64,000 nucleotides of DNA from Erythrobacter sp. ANT-B3C2 (GCA_001683845.1 LXQI01000007.1:62001-126000); one strand, 5' to 3'; shown: positions 19,690-29,336, numbered from the stretch's first letter. Numbers and translations are program-made. Notes: generated from the letters alone by a model not told the origin.

Positions 19690-21699
19690 ATGCAGCTGCG
19701 CGAGTGCCACAATAGCAAGGGCTTCGAACTCGTGGTGGCGGACCAGGTTGTGCTGCGCCATGCACCTGATTGTCCGGCGGTGGCCACCGCGCGAGGATGC
19801 CCGGACATCGACATGGTTCGCGGCAACTTCCGGATCGAGGATGCACCGTTCGACCGGGTCGTTGCCGATGGCTGGCGGCACGGTGGAGCCGGCGCCGAGT
19901 TGCTCGAGCAAGGAAGGCCGGTCGCGCTGCTCGAATGGGACGAGCGGTCGCTCCGCGTCCGCGCGCTGACGGCAGGCCATGATCGTCTTTGGGTGCGGTT
20001 TCACGCCGAACCGGGCGAGGCCGTGTGGGGCGGGGGCGAGCAGATGAGCTACCTTGCTCTCAACGGCCGGCGTTTCCCGATGTGGACCAGCGAGCCCGGC
20101 GTCGGCCGGGACAAGTCGACCGATCTCACCCGCGCGATGGACGAAGCCGGCATGGCAGGCGGCGACTACTGGACGAGCAACTACCCCCAGCCGACGTTCG
20201 TCACCTCGCGCTGGCTGGCGGTCCACCTCGACGCGAGCTGCTATAGCGCACTCGATTTCACTGATCCGACCCGTCACGAGGTCGAAGTCTGGACGGGAGA
20301 TGCGCGGTTCGAATTCTTCGCCGCCGACGGCCCGCAACCACTTGTGAGCCAGATGGCCGACCGTTTCGGCCGCCAGGCCGCGCTTCCGGATTGGGCGATC
20401 ACCGGCGCCATCATCGGCCTCAAGTCGGGTGCATCGAGTTTTGACCGGCTCGAGCGGTTCATCGAGGCCGGCGCAGCGGTCTCGGGCCTGTGGTGCGAGG
20501 ATTGGGCGGGCATTCGCGAAACCAGCTTCGGCCGCCGCCTTTTCTGGGATTGGCACATTGGCAAGCGCAGCGAAGCCCGATTTCCCGACCTCCGCCGCCG
20601 CTTAGCCAAGCTCGACGAGCGCGGCATACGGTTCCTCGGCTACTCCAATCCCTATCTCGCCAACGACGGCGAGCTGTTCGTCGAGGCGCGCGAGGGTGGG
20701 CACCTCTGTCTCCAGCGAGGCAGCGGCAAGGTTTACCTGGTCGATTTTGGCGAGTTCGACTGCGGAGTGGTCGACTTCACCCGGGATGAAACTCGCGAGT
20801 GGTTCGCCGAGCGCGTGTTGGGTCGCGAGCTGCTCGACGCGGGCATGGCCGGTTGGATGGCCGATTTCGGCGAATACCTGCCGGTCGACCTGGCGCTCGC
20901 CGACGGCTCGGATCCGATGGTCATGCACAACCGCTGGCCGGTGCTGTGGGCCGAGGTGAACGCGCGCGCGCTCGAGAGCCGCGGCAAGACCGGCGATGCG
21001 GTGTTCTTCATGCGCGCCGGCTTCTCTGGAGTGCAGGAGCATTGTCCCCTGCTGTGGGCGGGTGACCAGTGTGTCGATTTCACTCGGCACGACGGGATCG
21101 GCACGGTGATCACCGCGGCACTGTCGGCGGGCTTAGTGGGCAATGCATACAGCCATTCGGACTGCGGCGGCTACACCTCACTCCTTGGCCACGTACGCAG
21201 CGAAGAGCTGATGATGCGCTGGTGCGAGCTCGCCGCGTTCACGCCGGTGATGCGCAGCCACGAAGGCAACCGACCCGATGACAACCTGCAGTATGACAGC
21301 ACACCCGAACTGCTCGCGTGCTTTGCGAAGTGGAGCCGGGTCCACGCCGCGCTTGCGCCTTACATTCGCGCGCTGAGCGACGAGGCAGCCACTAGCGGAT
21401 TGCCGCTGCAGCGGCCTTTGTTTCTCGAGTTTCCGGACGATTCTGAGCTGTTTGCGGTGCAAGACCAGTACTTTTATGGGCCTGACCTGATCGTAGCACC
21501 AGTGATTGAGGAAGGCGCAGCCGCCCGGGAGGTCATCCTGCCGGGCGATGCGCATTGGCGGCATGTCTGGACCGGGGCGGACTTCGCCCCGGGCACGCAT
21601 GCAATTGCCGCGCAGATCGGTCAGCCGCCGGTGTTTTACCGCCCTGGCAGCCTGTACGCAGAGCTGTTCGCAGCCTTACCTGAGGCGCTTGGCGGATGA
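19690..21699 (+). CDS. GH31 alpha-glycosidase, probable sulfoquinovosidase (YihQ/SmoI-like)
   Basis: 'GGGEQMSYLALNGRRFPMWTSEPGVGRDK', 'WMADFGEYLPVD' nucleophile and 'WAGDQCVDF' acid/base regions; K/E/R/W/Y at the recalled sulfonate-binding positions. Confidence 0.88.
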   Translation: MQLRECHNSKGFELVVADQVVLRHAPDCPAVATARGCPDIDMVRGNFRIEDAPFDRVVADGWRHGGAGAELLEQGRPVALLEWDERSLRVRALTAGHDRLWVRFHAEPGEAVWGGGEQMSYLALNGRRFPMWTSEPGVGRDKSTDLTRAMDEAGMAGGDYWTSNYPQPTFVTSRWLAVHLDASCYSALDFTDPTRHEVEVWTGDARFEFFAADGPQPLVSQMADRFGRQAALPDWAITGAIIGLKSGASSFDRLERFIEAGAAVSGLWCEDWAGIRETSFGRRLFWDWHIGKRSEARFPDLRRRLAKLDERGIRFLGYSNPYLANDGELFVEAREGGHLCLQRGSGKVYLVDFGEFDCGVVDFTRDETREWFAERVLGRELLDAGMAGWMADFGEYLPVDLALADGSDPMVMHNRWPVLWAEVNARALESRGKTGDAVFFMRAGFSGVQEHCPLLWAGDQCVDFTRHDGIGTVITAALSAGLVGNAYSHSDCGGYTSLLGHVRSEELMMRWCELAAFTPVMRSHEGNRPDDNLQYDSTPELLACFAKWSRVHAALAPYIRALSDEAATSGLPLQRPLFLEFPDDSELFAVQDQYFYGPDLIVAPVIEEGAAAREVILPGDAHWRHVWTGADFAPGTHAIAAQIGQPPVFYRPGSLYAELFAALPEALGG

Positions 21700-22709
21700 G
21701 CGGACGGTCGAACATCCGCGATGTTGCCGCGTGCGCGGGTGTGGCGGTGAAAACCGTCAGCCGAGTGCTGAATGGCCATGCCTATGTCAGTGAGGCGACC
21801 AGAAAGCGGGTCGAAGAAGCGATGGACGCGCTCGACTTTCGCCCCAGCATCGCGGCGCGCATCCTGTCAGGCGCCAAATCCAACCAGATCGCGCTGATTT
21901 ACGACAATCACAGCCCATACTACACCTTCCAGATTCAGAAGGGCTGTTGGGAACATTGCCATGCGCACGGCACTCGCCTGCTCGCACAGCCGATCGACGT
22001 CGACGATCCGGCGGTTGGCGCTCAAGTGCGCGGGCTGATCAGCGAAACCCATGTCGACGGTATCATCCTATCCTCGCCGGTGACCGACTGCGCCCCCGTC
22101 CTCGCGGTGCTCGACATGCTCGACATTCCCTTCGTTCGCATCTCGCCAGGGACCAACCACGCGCTCACCAGCTCGGTGTTCATGGACGACGTGCAGGCGG
22201 GCGACGATATGACGACCCACCTCGTCAACCACGGTCATCGACGCATTGGTTTCATCAAGGGCCACCCGAGCCACATGGCGACCGGGGAGCGACTCCACGG
22301 CTATCGCAAGGCGCTCGACCGCGCGGGGATCGGCTTCGAGCCGGCGCTGGTCATCGACGGCGAGTTCGACTTCGACAGCGGGGTGCGCGCCGCTGCGGTG
22401 CTGCTCGATCTGCCCAAGGCGCCGACGGCGATCTTCGCTTCGAACGACGACATGGCCGCCGGCGTGCTCGCCGAAGCGCACGGCCGGGCGATCGAGGTGC
22501 CGACCGAGCTATCGGTGGCCGGGTTCGATGATACCACGCTCGCGCGCACCGTCTGGCCGCCCCTGACAACGATCCACCAGCCGATGGCGGAGCTGGCGCG
22601 TACCGCGGCAGAGATTCTCATCACCGGCGGCGAGATCAGCCACCGCCGCTTGCCGCACCAGTTGGTCGAGCGCGGCTCTGTCGCGCCACCACCCAGGAGA
22701 ATTGCATGA
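21696..22709 (+). CDS. LacI-family transcriptional regulator
   Basis: 'NIRDVAACAGVAVKTVSRVLNGHAYVSEATRKRVEEAMDALDFRPSIAARILSG'. Confidence 0.95.
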   Translation: MSGRSNIRDVAACAGVAVKTVSRVLNGHAYVSEATRKRVEEAMDALDFRPSIAARILSGAKSNQIALIYDNHSPYYTFQIQKGCWEHCHAHGTRLLAQPIDVDDPAVGAQVRGLISETHVDGIILSSPVTDCAPVLAVLDMLDIPFVRISPGTNHALTSSVFMDDVQAGDDMTTHLVNHGHRRIGFIKGHPSHMATGERLHGYRKALDRAGIGFEPALVIDGEFDFDSGVRAAAVLLDLPKAPTAIFASNDDMAAGVLAEAHGRAIEVPTELSVAGFDDTTLARTVWPPLTTIHQPMAELARTAAEILITGGEISHRRLPHQLVERGSVAPPPRRIA

Positions 22710-23620
22710 GCCTTCTGCCCGCCCCGCCCGCCGGCCGCTCTCTTGGGCAATCCGGGGTCGGCATGTCGCCGATCGCCTGGGGCATGTGGCGGCTCGCCGA
22801 TGATAGGCGGAGCGCGGGCGAGGCGGCGCAGCTGGTCAACGCTGCGCTCGATGCGGGGATCACGTTGTTTGACACAGCCGACATTTACGGTTTCGACGGA
22901 GTAAGTGGCTTCGGCGACGCCGAAGCGCTGCTGGGTGAAGTGCTCGCGGCCGAACCCGGGTTGCGCCGCCGGATGGTTCTGGCGAGTAAGGGTGGCATCC
23001 GGCCACCGTTGCCATACGATCAGTCGCCAGCATACCTCGCCGAGGCAATTGAAGGGTCGCTGAGCCGCCTGCAGGTCGAGACGATCGACCTATGGCAGAT
23101 CCACCGGCCTGACATCCTTTCCCACCCTCAAGAGGTCGCCCGCACGCTTGAGGACGCGCTCTCCGCCGGCAAGATCCGCGCACTTGGAGTGTCCAACTTC
23201 ACGACCGCACAGGCCGAGGCGTTAGTGGCGTTTCTCGACACGCCGCTTGCCGCGACGCAGCTCGAAATCAGCCCGCTGCGGATTGATAGCTTCGCCAACG
23301 GGGATCTCGATCAGGCGATGCGCCTAGGCCTTACTGCGCTAGCATGGTCGCCGCTGGGCGGCGGACGGCTGCTCGCGCCCAAGACCAACCGCGAGCGTGC
23401 GACCGCCGCCGAACTCGACCGGATCGCGGAGGAGCAGGGGGTGAGCCGCAGCGTCGCAGCCTATGGCTGGCTGATGGCGCACCCCGCGGGGATCGTCCCC
23501 CTCGTCGGCTCGCAAAATCCGGGCAGGATAGCCGAGGCGGCTGGAGCGCTGGCGATGCGATGGACCCGGCAGGATTGGTATGCGGTGCTCGTCGCCGCCC
23601 GAGGAGAAAAGCTACCATGA
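22706..23620 (+). CDS. aldo/keto reductase (SmoB-like candidate)
   Basis: D-Y-K-H tetrad context: 'FDTADIYG', 'LASKGGI', 'WQIHRPD'. Confidence 0.9.
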   Translation: MSLLPAPPAGRSLGQSGVGMSPIAWGMWRLADDRRSAGEAAQLVNAALDAGITLFDTADIYGFDGVSGFGDAEALLGEVLAAEPGLRRRMVLASKGGIRPPLPYDQSPAYLAEAIEGSLSRLQVETIDLWQIHRPDILSHPQEVARTLEDALSAGKIRALGVSNFTTAQAEALVAFLDTPLAATQLEISPLRIDSFANGDLDQAMRLGLTALAWSPLGGGRLLAPKTNRERATAAELDRIAEEQGVSRSVAAYGWLMAHPAGIVPLVGSQNPGRIAEAAGALAMRWTRQDWYAVLVAARGEKLP

Positions 23621-24702
23621 CGAAACAGTGCGAGATCGCGTGGTTTTCCGCGTTGTGCGATGACGATTACGAGTTTCTCGGCGTCCCCGATCCCGCTCTA
23701 CGGTCGAGTTGGGAGCATTGCCGCAATATCGTCCTCCGAGCGGAGGAGGGTGGGTTCGACAATATCTTGCTTCCATCAGGCTACCAATTGGGCCTCGACA
23801 CAACGGTCTTCGCCGCGGCGATCGCACCCATGCTCACGCGGATGAAGCTCCTGTGGGCGACCCGCATCGGGGAGGACTGGCCGCCGCAGCTCGCCCGCCG
23901 GATCGCAACCCTGGACCGCATCCTCGGCCCCAATATGGAAGGGACCGCTGGGCGGCTCAACGTCAACATCATCTCTTCCGACATGCCCGGGCAGACAATG
24001 GCGGGCGGCCCGCGCTATGCCCGCGCAACCGAGGTGATGAAGATCGTTCGCGCCTTGCTCAATGGCGAGAGCATTGACCACCAGGGCGAGCACTACCAGC
24101 TCAAGCTCGATCCCCCGCGGATCAGCACGATCAGCGGCAAATGCCCGCCGTTCTATTTCGGTGGCCTCAGCCACGAGGCGCGCGAGTGCGCGGCAGAGGC
24201 ATGCGACGTCTACCTGATGTGGCCTGACAGGATGGAACAGGTACGCGAGATCATAGCTGACATGACCGCGCGTGCGGCGAAGTACGGCCGCACGCTTCGG
24301 TTTGGCTACCGCGTCCATGTCATCGTGCGCGAGACCGAGGACGAGGCACGGGCCTACGCCGACCGGCTGCTGTCCAAGCTCGACGACGAGAAGGGCCGCG
24401 CGATTCGCGAAGCCTCACTCGATGCAAAGAACTACGGCGTCCAGCGCCAGGCCGAGCTGCGCGGTGCAGCCGACGGCGACGGCTTTGTTGAGGACAACCT
24501 CTGGACCGGTATCGGACGCGCGCGTTCGGGCTGCGGATCGGCAATCGTGGGAACGCCCGATCAGGTCCTGGCCAAGCTGCGCGCCTATCAGGCCGAAGGG
24601 ATCGAGGCGTTCATCCTGTCCGGATACCCGCATACCAACGAATGCGACATGTTCGCCCGCTACGTGCTGCCGCATATCGAACACGGCCCGCTGACGTTCT
24701 GA
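23617..24702 (+). CDS. LLM-class flavin-dependent (alkane)sulfonate monooxygenase, SsuD/SmoC-like
   Basis: 'IAPMLTRMKLLWATRIGEDWPPQLARRIATLDRILG', 'GRLNVNIISSDMPGQ', 'IVGTPDQVLAKLRAYQAEGIEAFILSGYPHTNE' typical of SsuD-like proteins. Confidence 0.9.
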   Translation: MTKQCEIAWFSALCDDDYEFLGVPDPALRSSWEHCRNIVLRAEEGGFDNILLPSGYQLGLDTTVFAAAIAPMLTRMKLLWATRIGEDWPPQLARRIATLDRILGPNMEGTAGRLNVNIISSDMPGQTMAGGPRYARATEVMKIVRALLNGESIDHQGEHYQLKLDPPRISTISGKCPPFYFGGLSHEARECAAEACDVYLMWPDRMEQVREIIADMTARAAKYGRTLRFGYRVHVIVRETEDEARAYADRLLSKLDDEKGRAIREASLDAKNYGVQRQAELRGAADGDGFVEDNLWTGIGRARSGCGSAIVGTPDQVLAKLRAYQAEGIEAFILSGYPHTNECDMFARYVLPHIEHGPLTF

Positions 24703-24767
24703 TTCAGGCCATGCGCCCTTCGGAACCGATGCTGTCATGAAGCAACACCTGCTCAACGGACGGGACG

Positions 24768-26291
24768 ATGAGCGATAGACCCGCGTCTGCCCCCCCTGAG
24801 CCTGTTGAAGCACGCGAGGGCACGACATACGACCTCGCTGTGATCGGCGGCGGGGTGAACGGCTGCGGCGTGGCGCGCGATGCCGCGGGGCGCGGCGCGG
24901 AAGTTCTTTTGCTCGAGCAGAACGACCTCGCCTCGGGTACTTCGTCGGCCTCGACGAAGCTGATCCATGGAGGCTTGCGCTACCTCGAGCATTACGAGTT
25001 CGGCCTTGTGCGTGAGAGCCTGTCCGAGCGTGAGCGATTGTGGAGCATCGCCCCGCACATCGCCTGGCCGATGCGTTTCGTGCTGCCGCACGTACCGGGC
25101 GTGCGCCCCCGCTGGCTCGTGCGCGCGGGGCTGTTCCTCTACGACCACATCGGCGGGCGAAAGCGGCTTCCGGCGACCGAGACCATTGCGCTCTATACCC
25201 ATCCCGCCGGCGCGCCGCTCAAGAGGGATTTCACCAGCGCCTTCGTCTATTCCGACTGCTGGGTCGACGACGCGCGGCTGGTCGTGCTGAATGCCCGCGA
25301 TGCAGCCGACCGCGGTGCGGATATCCGCACCCGCTGCCGGGTGACACGGGTACGGCGCGTTGACGCGGGGTGGTCAATCGATGCCGGCGGCGAAACGTTT
25401 AGCGCCCGCGCTGTCGTTAATGCCGCGGGCCCCGGTGTGGTCGATCTGCTTTCAACCAGTAAACTGCAACCGGACAAGGCCCTCCGGCTGGTTCGCGGAT
25501 CGCACATCGTGGTGTCCAAGCTGTTCGACCACCAATATGCCTATTTCTTCCAGTTGCCGGATCTCCGCATCTTCTTCGCAATTCCTTATGAGCAGGATTT
25601 CACCCTTATCGGAACGACGGATGTCGATCACGATGGCGGACCGATCGCGGCGAGCGCAGAAGAAATCGCTTATTTGTGCGAAGGCGCGAGCCGCTTCTTC
25701 CGCCAACGGATCGCCCCCGCCGACGTAGTCTGGACCTTTTCTGGAGTGCGACCGCTGATCGACGACGGTTCAGGTCGGCCCGAGGCAGCAACGCGCGGGT
25801 ACGATCTCGACCTGTCGGACGAGAGCGAAGGTGCGGCGCTGCTGTCGATCTACGGGGGCAAAATCACCTCCTATCGCCACCTGGCCGAGGATGCGGTCGG
25901 CAAACTTGCGTCCCGGCTCCCCATTTTGCGCGGAAAAGGGTGGACGGGCCTCGAAGCACTGCCGGGTGGGAATTTTCCGGTCGACGCGCTGCCGCAGGTC
26001 GAGGCCGAGTTTCGCCAGCAATTCCCGTTCTTAGGCGATACTGCCGGCCGGCTCGTCCGCGCTTACGGAATGACTGCCTTCGCGATCTTCGGTGGCGTCA
26101 GCAGCTGGTCGGACTGTGGTCGGGATTTCGGGCATGGATTCACCAAGCGTGAGCTCGACTATCTTGTGCGACACGAGTGGGCGCAGACGGCAGACGACGT
26201 GCTGTGGCGCCGGACAAAACTGGGCCTGCGCTTTAGCCCCGAGCAGCGGCAGCGATTGGTCAACCACATGACCGAGGAGCTTGTCATTTAG
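24768..26291 (+). CDS. glpD: FAD-dependent glycerol-3-phosphate dehydrogenase
   Basis: 'DLAVIGGGVNGCGVARDAAGRGAEVLLLEQNDLASGTSSASTKLIHGGLRYLEHYEFGLVRESLSERE'. Confidence 0.92.
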   Translation: MSDRPASAPPEPVEAREGTTYDLAVIGGGVNGCGVARDAAGRGAEVLLLEQNDLASGTSSASTKLIHGGLRYLEHYEFGLVRESLSERERLWSIAPHIAWPMRFVLPHVPGVRPRWLVRAGLFLYDHIGGRKRLPATETIALYTHPAGAPLKRDFTSAFVYSDCWVDDARLVVLNARDAADRGADIRTRCRVTRVRRVDAGWSIDAGGETFSARAVVNAAGPGVVDLLSTSKLQPDKALRLVRGSHIVVSKLFDHQYAYFFQLPDLRIFFAIPYEQDFTLIGTTDVDHDGGPIAASAEEIAYLCEGASRFFRQRIAPADVVWTFSGVRPLIDDGSGRPEAATRGYDLDLSDESEGAALLSIYGGKITSYRHLAEDAVGKLASRLPILRGKGWTGLEALPGGNFPVDALPQVEAEFRQQFPFLGDTAGRLVRAYGMTAFAIFGGVSSWSDCGRDFGHGFTKRELDYLVRHEWAQTADDVLWRRTKLGLRFSPEQRQRLVNHMTEELVI

Positions 26292-26819
26292 GCTCTCAGA
26301 TCGCCGCCATCGGCGGCTCCGTTAGCCTGCGCAGCACCGTCGCATCGTCGCTTAGAACCGCAATGGCCAGCTTAGCCGGCCGGAGCCTAGGTCACGCTCT
26401 ATAACGGGCTGTTCCTGACGCGGCTGCCGCACTATCGGAGCGAGGAGCACATGCCCAAGGACGGTGCCAAGAGGGTGGAGGCGGTCCGCCAAGCGGATGG
26501 CCCGCTGATCGCGGCGTGATCTCGGGTGATTGGATCTACGCCGCGAGTTTGCGCCAAAGGTTCAGCGGCGCAAAGAAGATACGATCCACGCGATGCGCGC
26601 CAACAGCTCGTCGCGGTCAGCGACCTTGAGGCAGAATGGTGCAACGAGCGCAGCGAAGTACGCGTGCCGGGCCATTTCTTCCTCGTCGGATGCCAAGCAA
26701 CCTTGGCTGCTTGGGGGGCGGGGCAGGGCACGGTGCAAACACGCTCTACGGCACAACCGGCGGCATAGCCGGTAGGAAAGATTGCCAACCCCTTTCCACG
26801 ATTAATGCGCGAACATTGG

Positions 26820-26893
26820 TCGGGGAGAGAGGATTCGAACCTCCGGCCCCTGCCTCCCGAAGACAGTGCTCTACCAGGCTGAGCTACTCCCCG
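26820..26893 (-). tRNA. tRNA-Pro(CGG)
   Basis: Reverse complement CGGGGAGTAGCTCAGCCTGGTAGAGCACTGTCTTCGGGAGGCAGGGGCCGGAGGTTCGAATCCTCTCTCCCCGA folds as cloverleaf; anticodon loop TTCGGGA. Confidence 0.95.
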
Positions 26894-27003
26894 ACCGGCG
26901 CCCGCTTTGACCGGCGAACCGGGGCGGGGTGAGGCAGAGGCGGGCCTATAGGGTTGGCCCGGCAGGCTGGCAAGCGGCCATTTGGAGTGGTAGCGCAAGC
27001 CTC

Positions 27004-27960
27004 ATGCACGCGCACCGTAAGTCCTCCAAAGCCGCACCGGAACAGGATTGGGAGCGGCATTATCTCGCGCTGATTCGCCGTATCTGGCACGAGGGGGACG
27101 AGCGGCTCGATCGCACCGGAGTGGGCACCCGCTCGATCTTCGGGCCACAGCTGAGGATTGACCTGGCAGAGGGCCGGGTACCGCTGCTGACCACCAAGCG
27201 GGTGTTCTGGAAGGCTGCGGCACGCGAGATGCTGTGGTTCCTCACTGGCTCCACCAACATCCGCCCGCTGCTTGAACAGGGCGTGACGATCTGGAGCGAC
27301 TGGCCGCTGGCCCGCTACCGCCGGGAGACGGGCAGAGCGATCGGGCAGGAGGTGTTCGAGCGGCGGATCGTGGAGGATGAGGCGTTCGCACAGCGGTGGG
27401 GCGATCTCGGGCCAGTCTATGGCAAGCAATGGGTCGACTGGCCGACCTATCAGTACGGGCCGGACGGGAAGTTCACGCGCGGCCCCGGCATAAACCAGGT
27501 GGCACTGCTGGTGGAGGGATTGCGGCGCGATCCCGCCGGGCGGCGGCTCATCATCGAGGGGTGGAATGTCGCCGAGCTGGACCAGATGGCGTTGCCGCCG
27601 TGCCACAAGACCTACCAATTTCATGTGGTGAAGAACCGCCTCAGCTGCCAGCTGTACCAGCGCAGCTGCGATGTGGCGCTGGGGCTGCCGTTCAACCTGT
27701 TCGGCGCCGCTTTGCTGACCCGCATGGTGGCGGCGCAGGCGGGCTACGAGCCCGGCGAGCTGGTGTGGACGGGGGGCGACACGCACCTCTACCTCAACCA
27801 TGCCGAGCTGGTCGCCGAGCAGCTGGCGCGGGAACCCGCCGGCGAGCCACGGCTTGCGCTCGCAAGGGTGCCCGCATCGATCTTCGACTATCGCTTCGAA
27901 GACATTGTGGTAACCGATTATCACCCTCAGCCGGCGATCCGCGCGCCGGTTGCGGTTTGA
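27004..27960 (+). CDS. thyA: thymidylate synthase
   Basis: 'DRTGVGTRSIFGPQLRIDL', 'PPCHKTYQFHV', 'LSCQLYQRSCDVALGLPFNLFGAALLTRMVAAQ'. Confidence 0.96.
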   Translation: MHAHRKSSKAAPEQDWERHYLALIRRIWHEGDERLDRTGVGTRSIFGPQLRIDLAEGRVPLLTTKRVFWKAAAREMLWFLTGSTNIRPLLEQGVTIWSDWPLARYRRETGRAIGQEVFERRIVEDEAFAQRWGDLGPVYGKQWVDWPTYQYGPDGKFTRGPGINQVALLVEGLRRDPAGRRLIIEGWNVAELDQMALPPCHKTYQFHVVKNRLSCQLYQRSCDVALGLPFNLFGAALLTRMVAAQAGYEPGELVWTGGDTHLYLNHAELVAEQLAREPAGEPRLALARVPASIFDYRFEDIVVTDYHPQPAIRAPVAV

Positions 27961-28055
27961 GCCGGGGCGTTGACCGCTCGCCTGCTTCGCAATATTGTGG
28001 CAGGAAATTGGAACAAAGTGTCTCGCTCAGCGGGGCCGGGTTGGAGCAGGAAAGC

Positions 28056-29336
28056 ATGGCCAGCGAGGCAGCCAAGGAGGGCGCAAACCGCCCGCGCCTC
28101 TCGCTGCACGTGCCCGAGCCGCGCTCCCGCCCGGGCGACACGGCCGATTTCTCGTACCTTGATCTTCCCCCGGCCGGGGCCCAGCCGCGGCCCGATGAAG
28201 CCTGTTCCGCTGCCGCCACCTATCCTTTGTGCAACGATCTCATTCGCGTGCTGGGCGAGGACAACCGGACACATGGGCCGTGGAACCCCCAGCTCTCGCC
28301 CGATGCCATGCGGCAGATTTTGCGGCAAATGGCGCTGGTGCGCGCCTTCGACAACCGGATGTACCGCGCCCAGCGGCAGGGGAAGACCAGCTTCTACCTG
28401 AAGTGCACGGGGGAGGAGGCGACATCGGTTGCGGCCACCCATGCGCTCGATTTCGAGGACATGATCTTTCCCTCTTATCGCCAGCAGGGCTGCCTGATCG
28501 CGCGGGAATATCCGCTGGTGGAGATGATCAACCAGATCTTTTCCAACCGGGCGGACAGGCTGATGGGCCGGCAGCTGCCGATCCTCTATTCGGCGCGCGC
28601 GGTGAACTTCTTCACCATTTCGGGCAATCTCGCCACGCAGCTGCCGCAGGCGACCGGATTTGCCATGGCGAGTGCGATCCGCGGTGATTGCAAGCTGGCC
28701 GCCGCCTGGGTGGGCGAGGGCTCGACGGCGGAGGGCGATTTCCACTGCGCGCTGACCTTTGCTGCCGTCTACAACGCGCCCACCATCTTCAACGTGGTGA
28801 ACAATCAATGGGCTATCTCCAGCTTCTCGGGGATCGCCGGGGCCGAGCGGGCGACCTTCGCCGCTCGGGCGATCGGCTACGGCATCGCCGGGCTGCGGGT
28901 GGACGGCAACGATGCGCTCGCGGTCTATGCGGCCGAGCGCTGGGCAGCCGACCGCGCGCGTTCGAACCACGGACCGACTTTGATCGAGTTCTTCACCTAT
29001 CGCGTGGAGGGCCACTCCACTTCCGATGACCCGAGCGTCTATCGCCCCGCGCAGGAGGGCAAGGACTGGCCGCTAGGCGACCCGATCGAGCGGCTGCGCG
29101 ACCACCTGTTCGAGATCGGCGAGTGGTCGATCGAGGCGCACGAGGCGATGGATGCCGAGCTGGACGCGCAGGTGCGCGCCGCCTCTCGCGCGGCGGAGGC
29201 CAACGGCATTCTTGGCCATGGCCTGCACCAGCCCGACCGCACGATGTTCGAGGATGTGTTCGAGACCATGCCTTGGCACCTCAAGGAACAGAGCGAGCAG
29301 GCGGTGCGCGAGCGGAGCGTCAAATGGCCGGACTAG
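28056..29336 (+). CDS. branched-chain 2-oxoacid dehydrogenase E1 alpha subunit
   Basis: 'FPSYRQQGCLIAREYPLVEMINQIFSNRADRLMGRQLPILYS', 'VEGHSTSDDPSVYRP'; ORF trimmed to ATG 28056. Confidence 0.93.
   Translation: MASEAAKEGANRPRLSLHVPEPRSRPGDTADFSYLDLPPAGAQPRPDEACSAAATYPLCNDLIRVLGEDNRTHGPWNPQLSPDAMRQILRQMALVRAFDNRMYRAQRQGKTSFYLKCTGEEATSVAATHALDFEDMIFPSYRQQGCLIAREYPLVEMINQIFSNRADRLMGRQLPILYSARAVNFFTISGNLATQLPQATGFAMASAIRGDCKLAAAWVGEGSTAEGDFHCALTFAAVYNAPTIFNVVNNQWAISSFSGIAGAERATFAARAIGYGIAGLRVDGNDALAVYAAERWAADRARSNHGPTLIEFFTYRVEGHSTSDDPSVYRPAQEGKDWPLGDPIERLRDHLFEIGEWSIEAHEAMDAELDAQVRAASRAAEANGILGHGLHQPDRTMFEDVFETMPWHLKEQSEQAVRERSVKWPD

Noticed and set aside
27396-28055. N-terminal extension of the E1-alpha ORF
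   Set aside because: Out-of-frame overlap with thyA; E1-alpha sequence begins near 28056.
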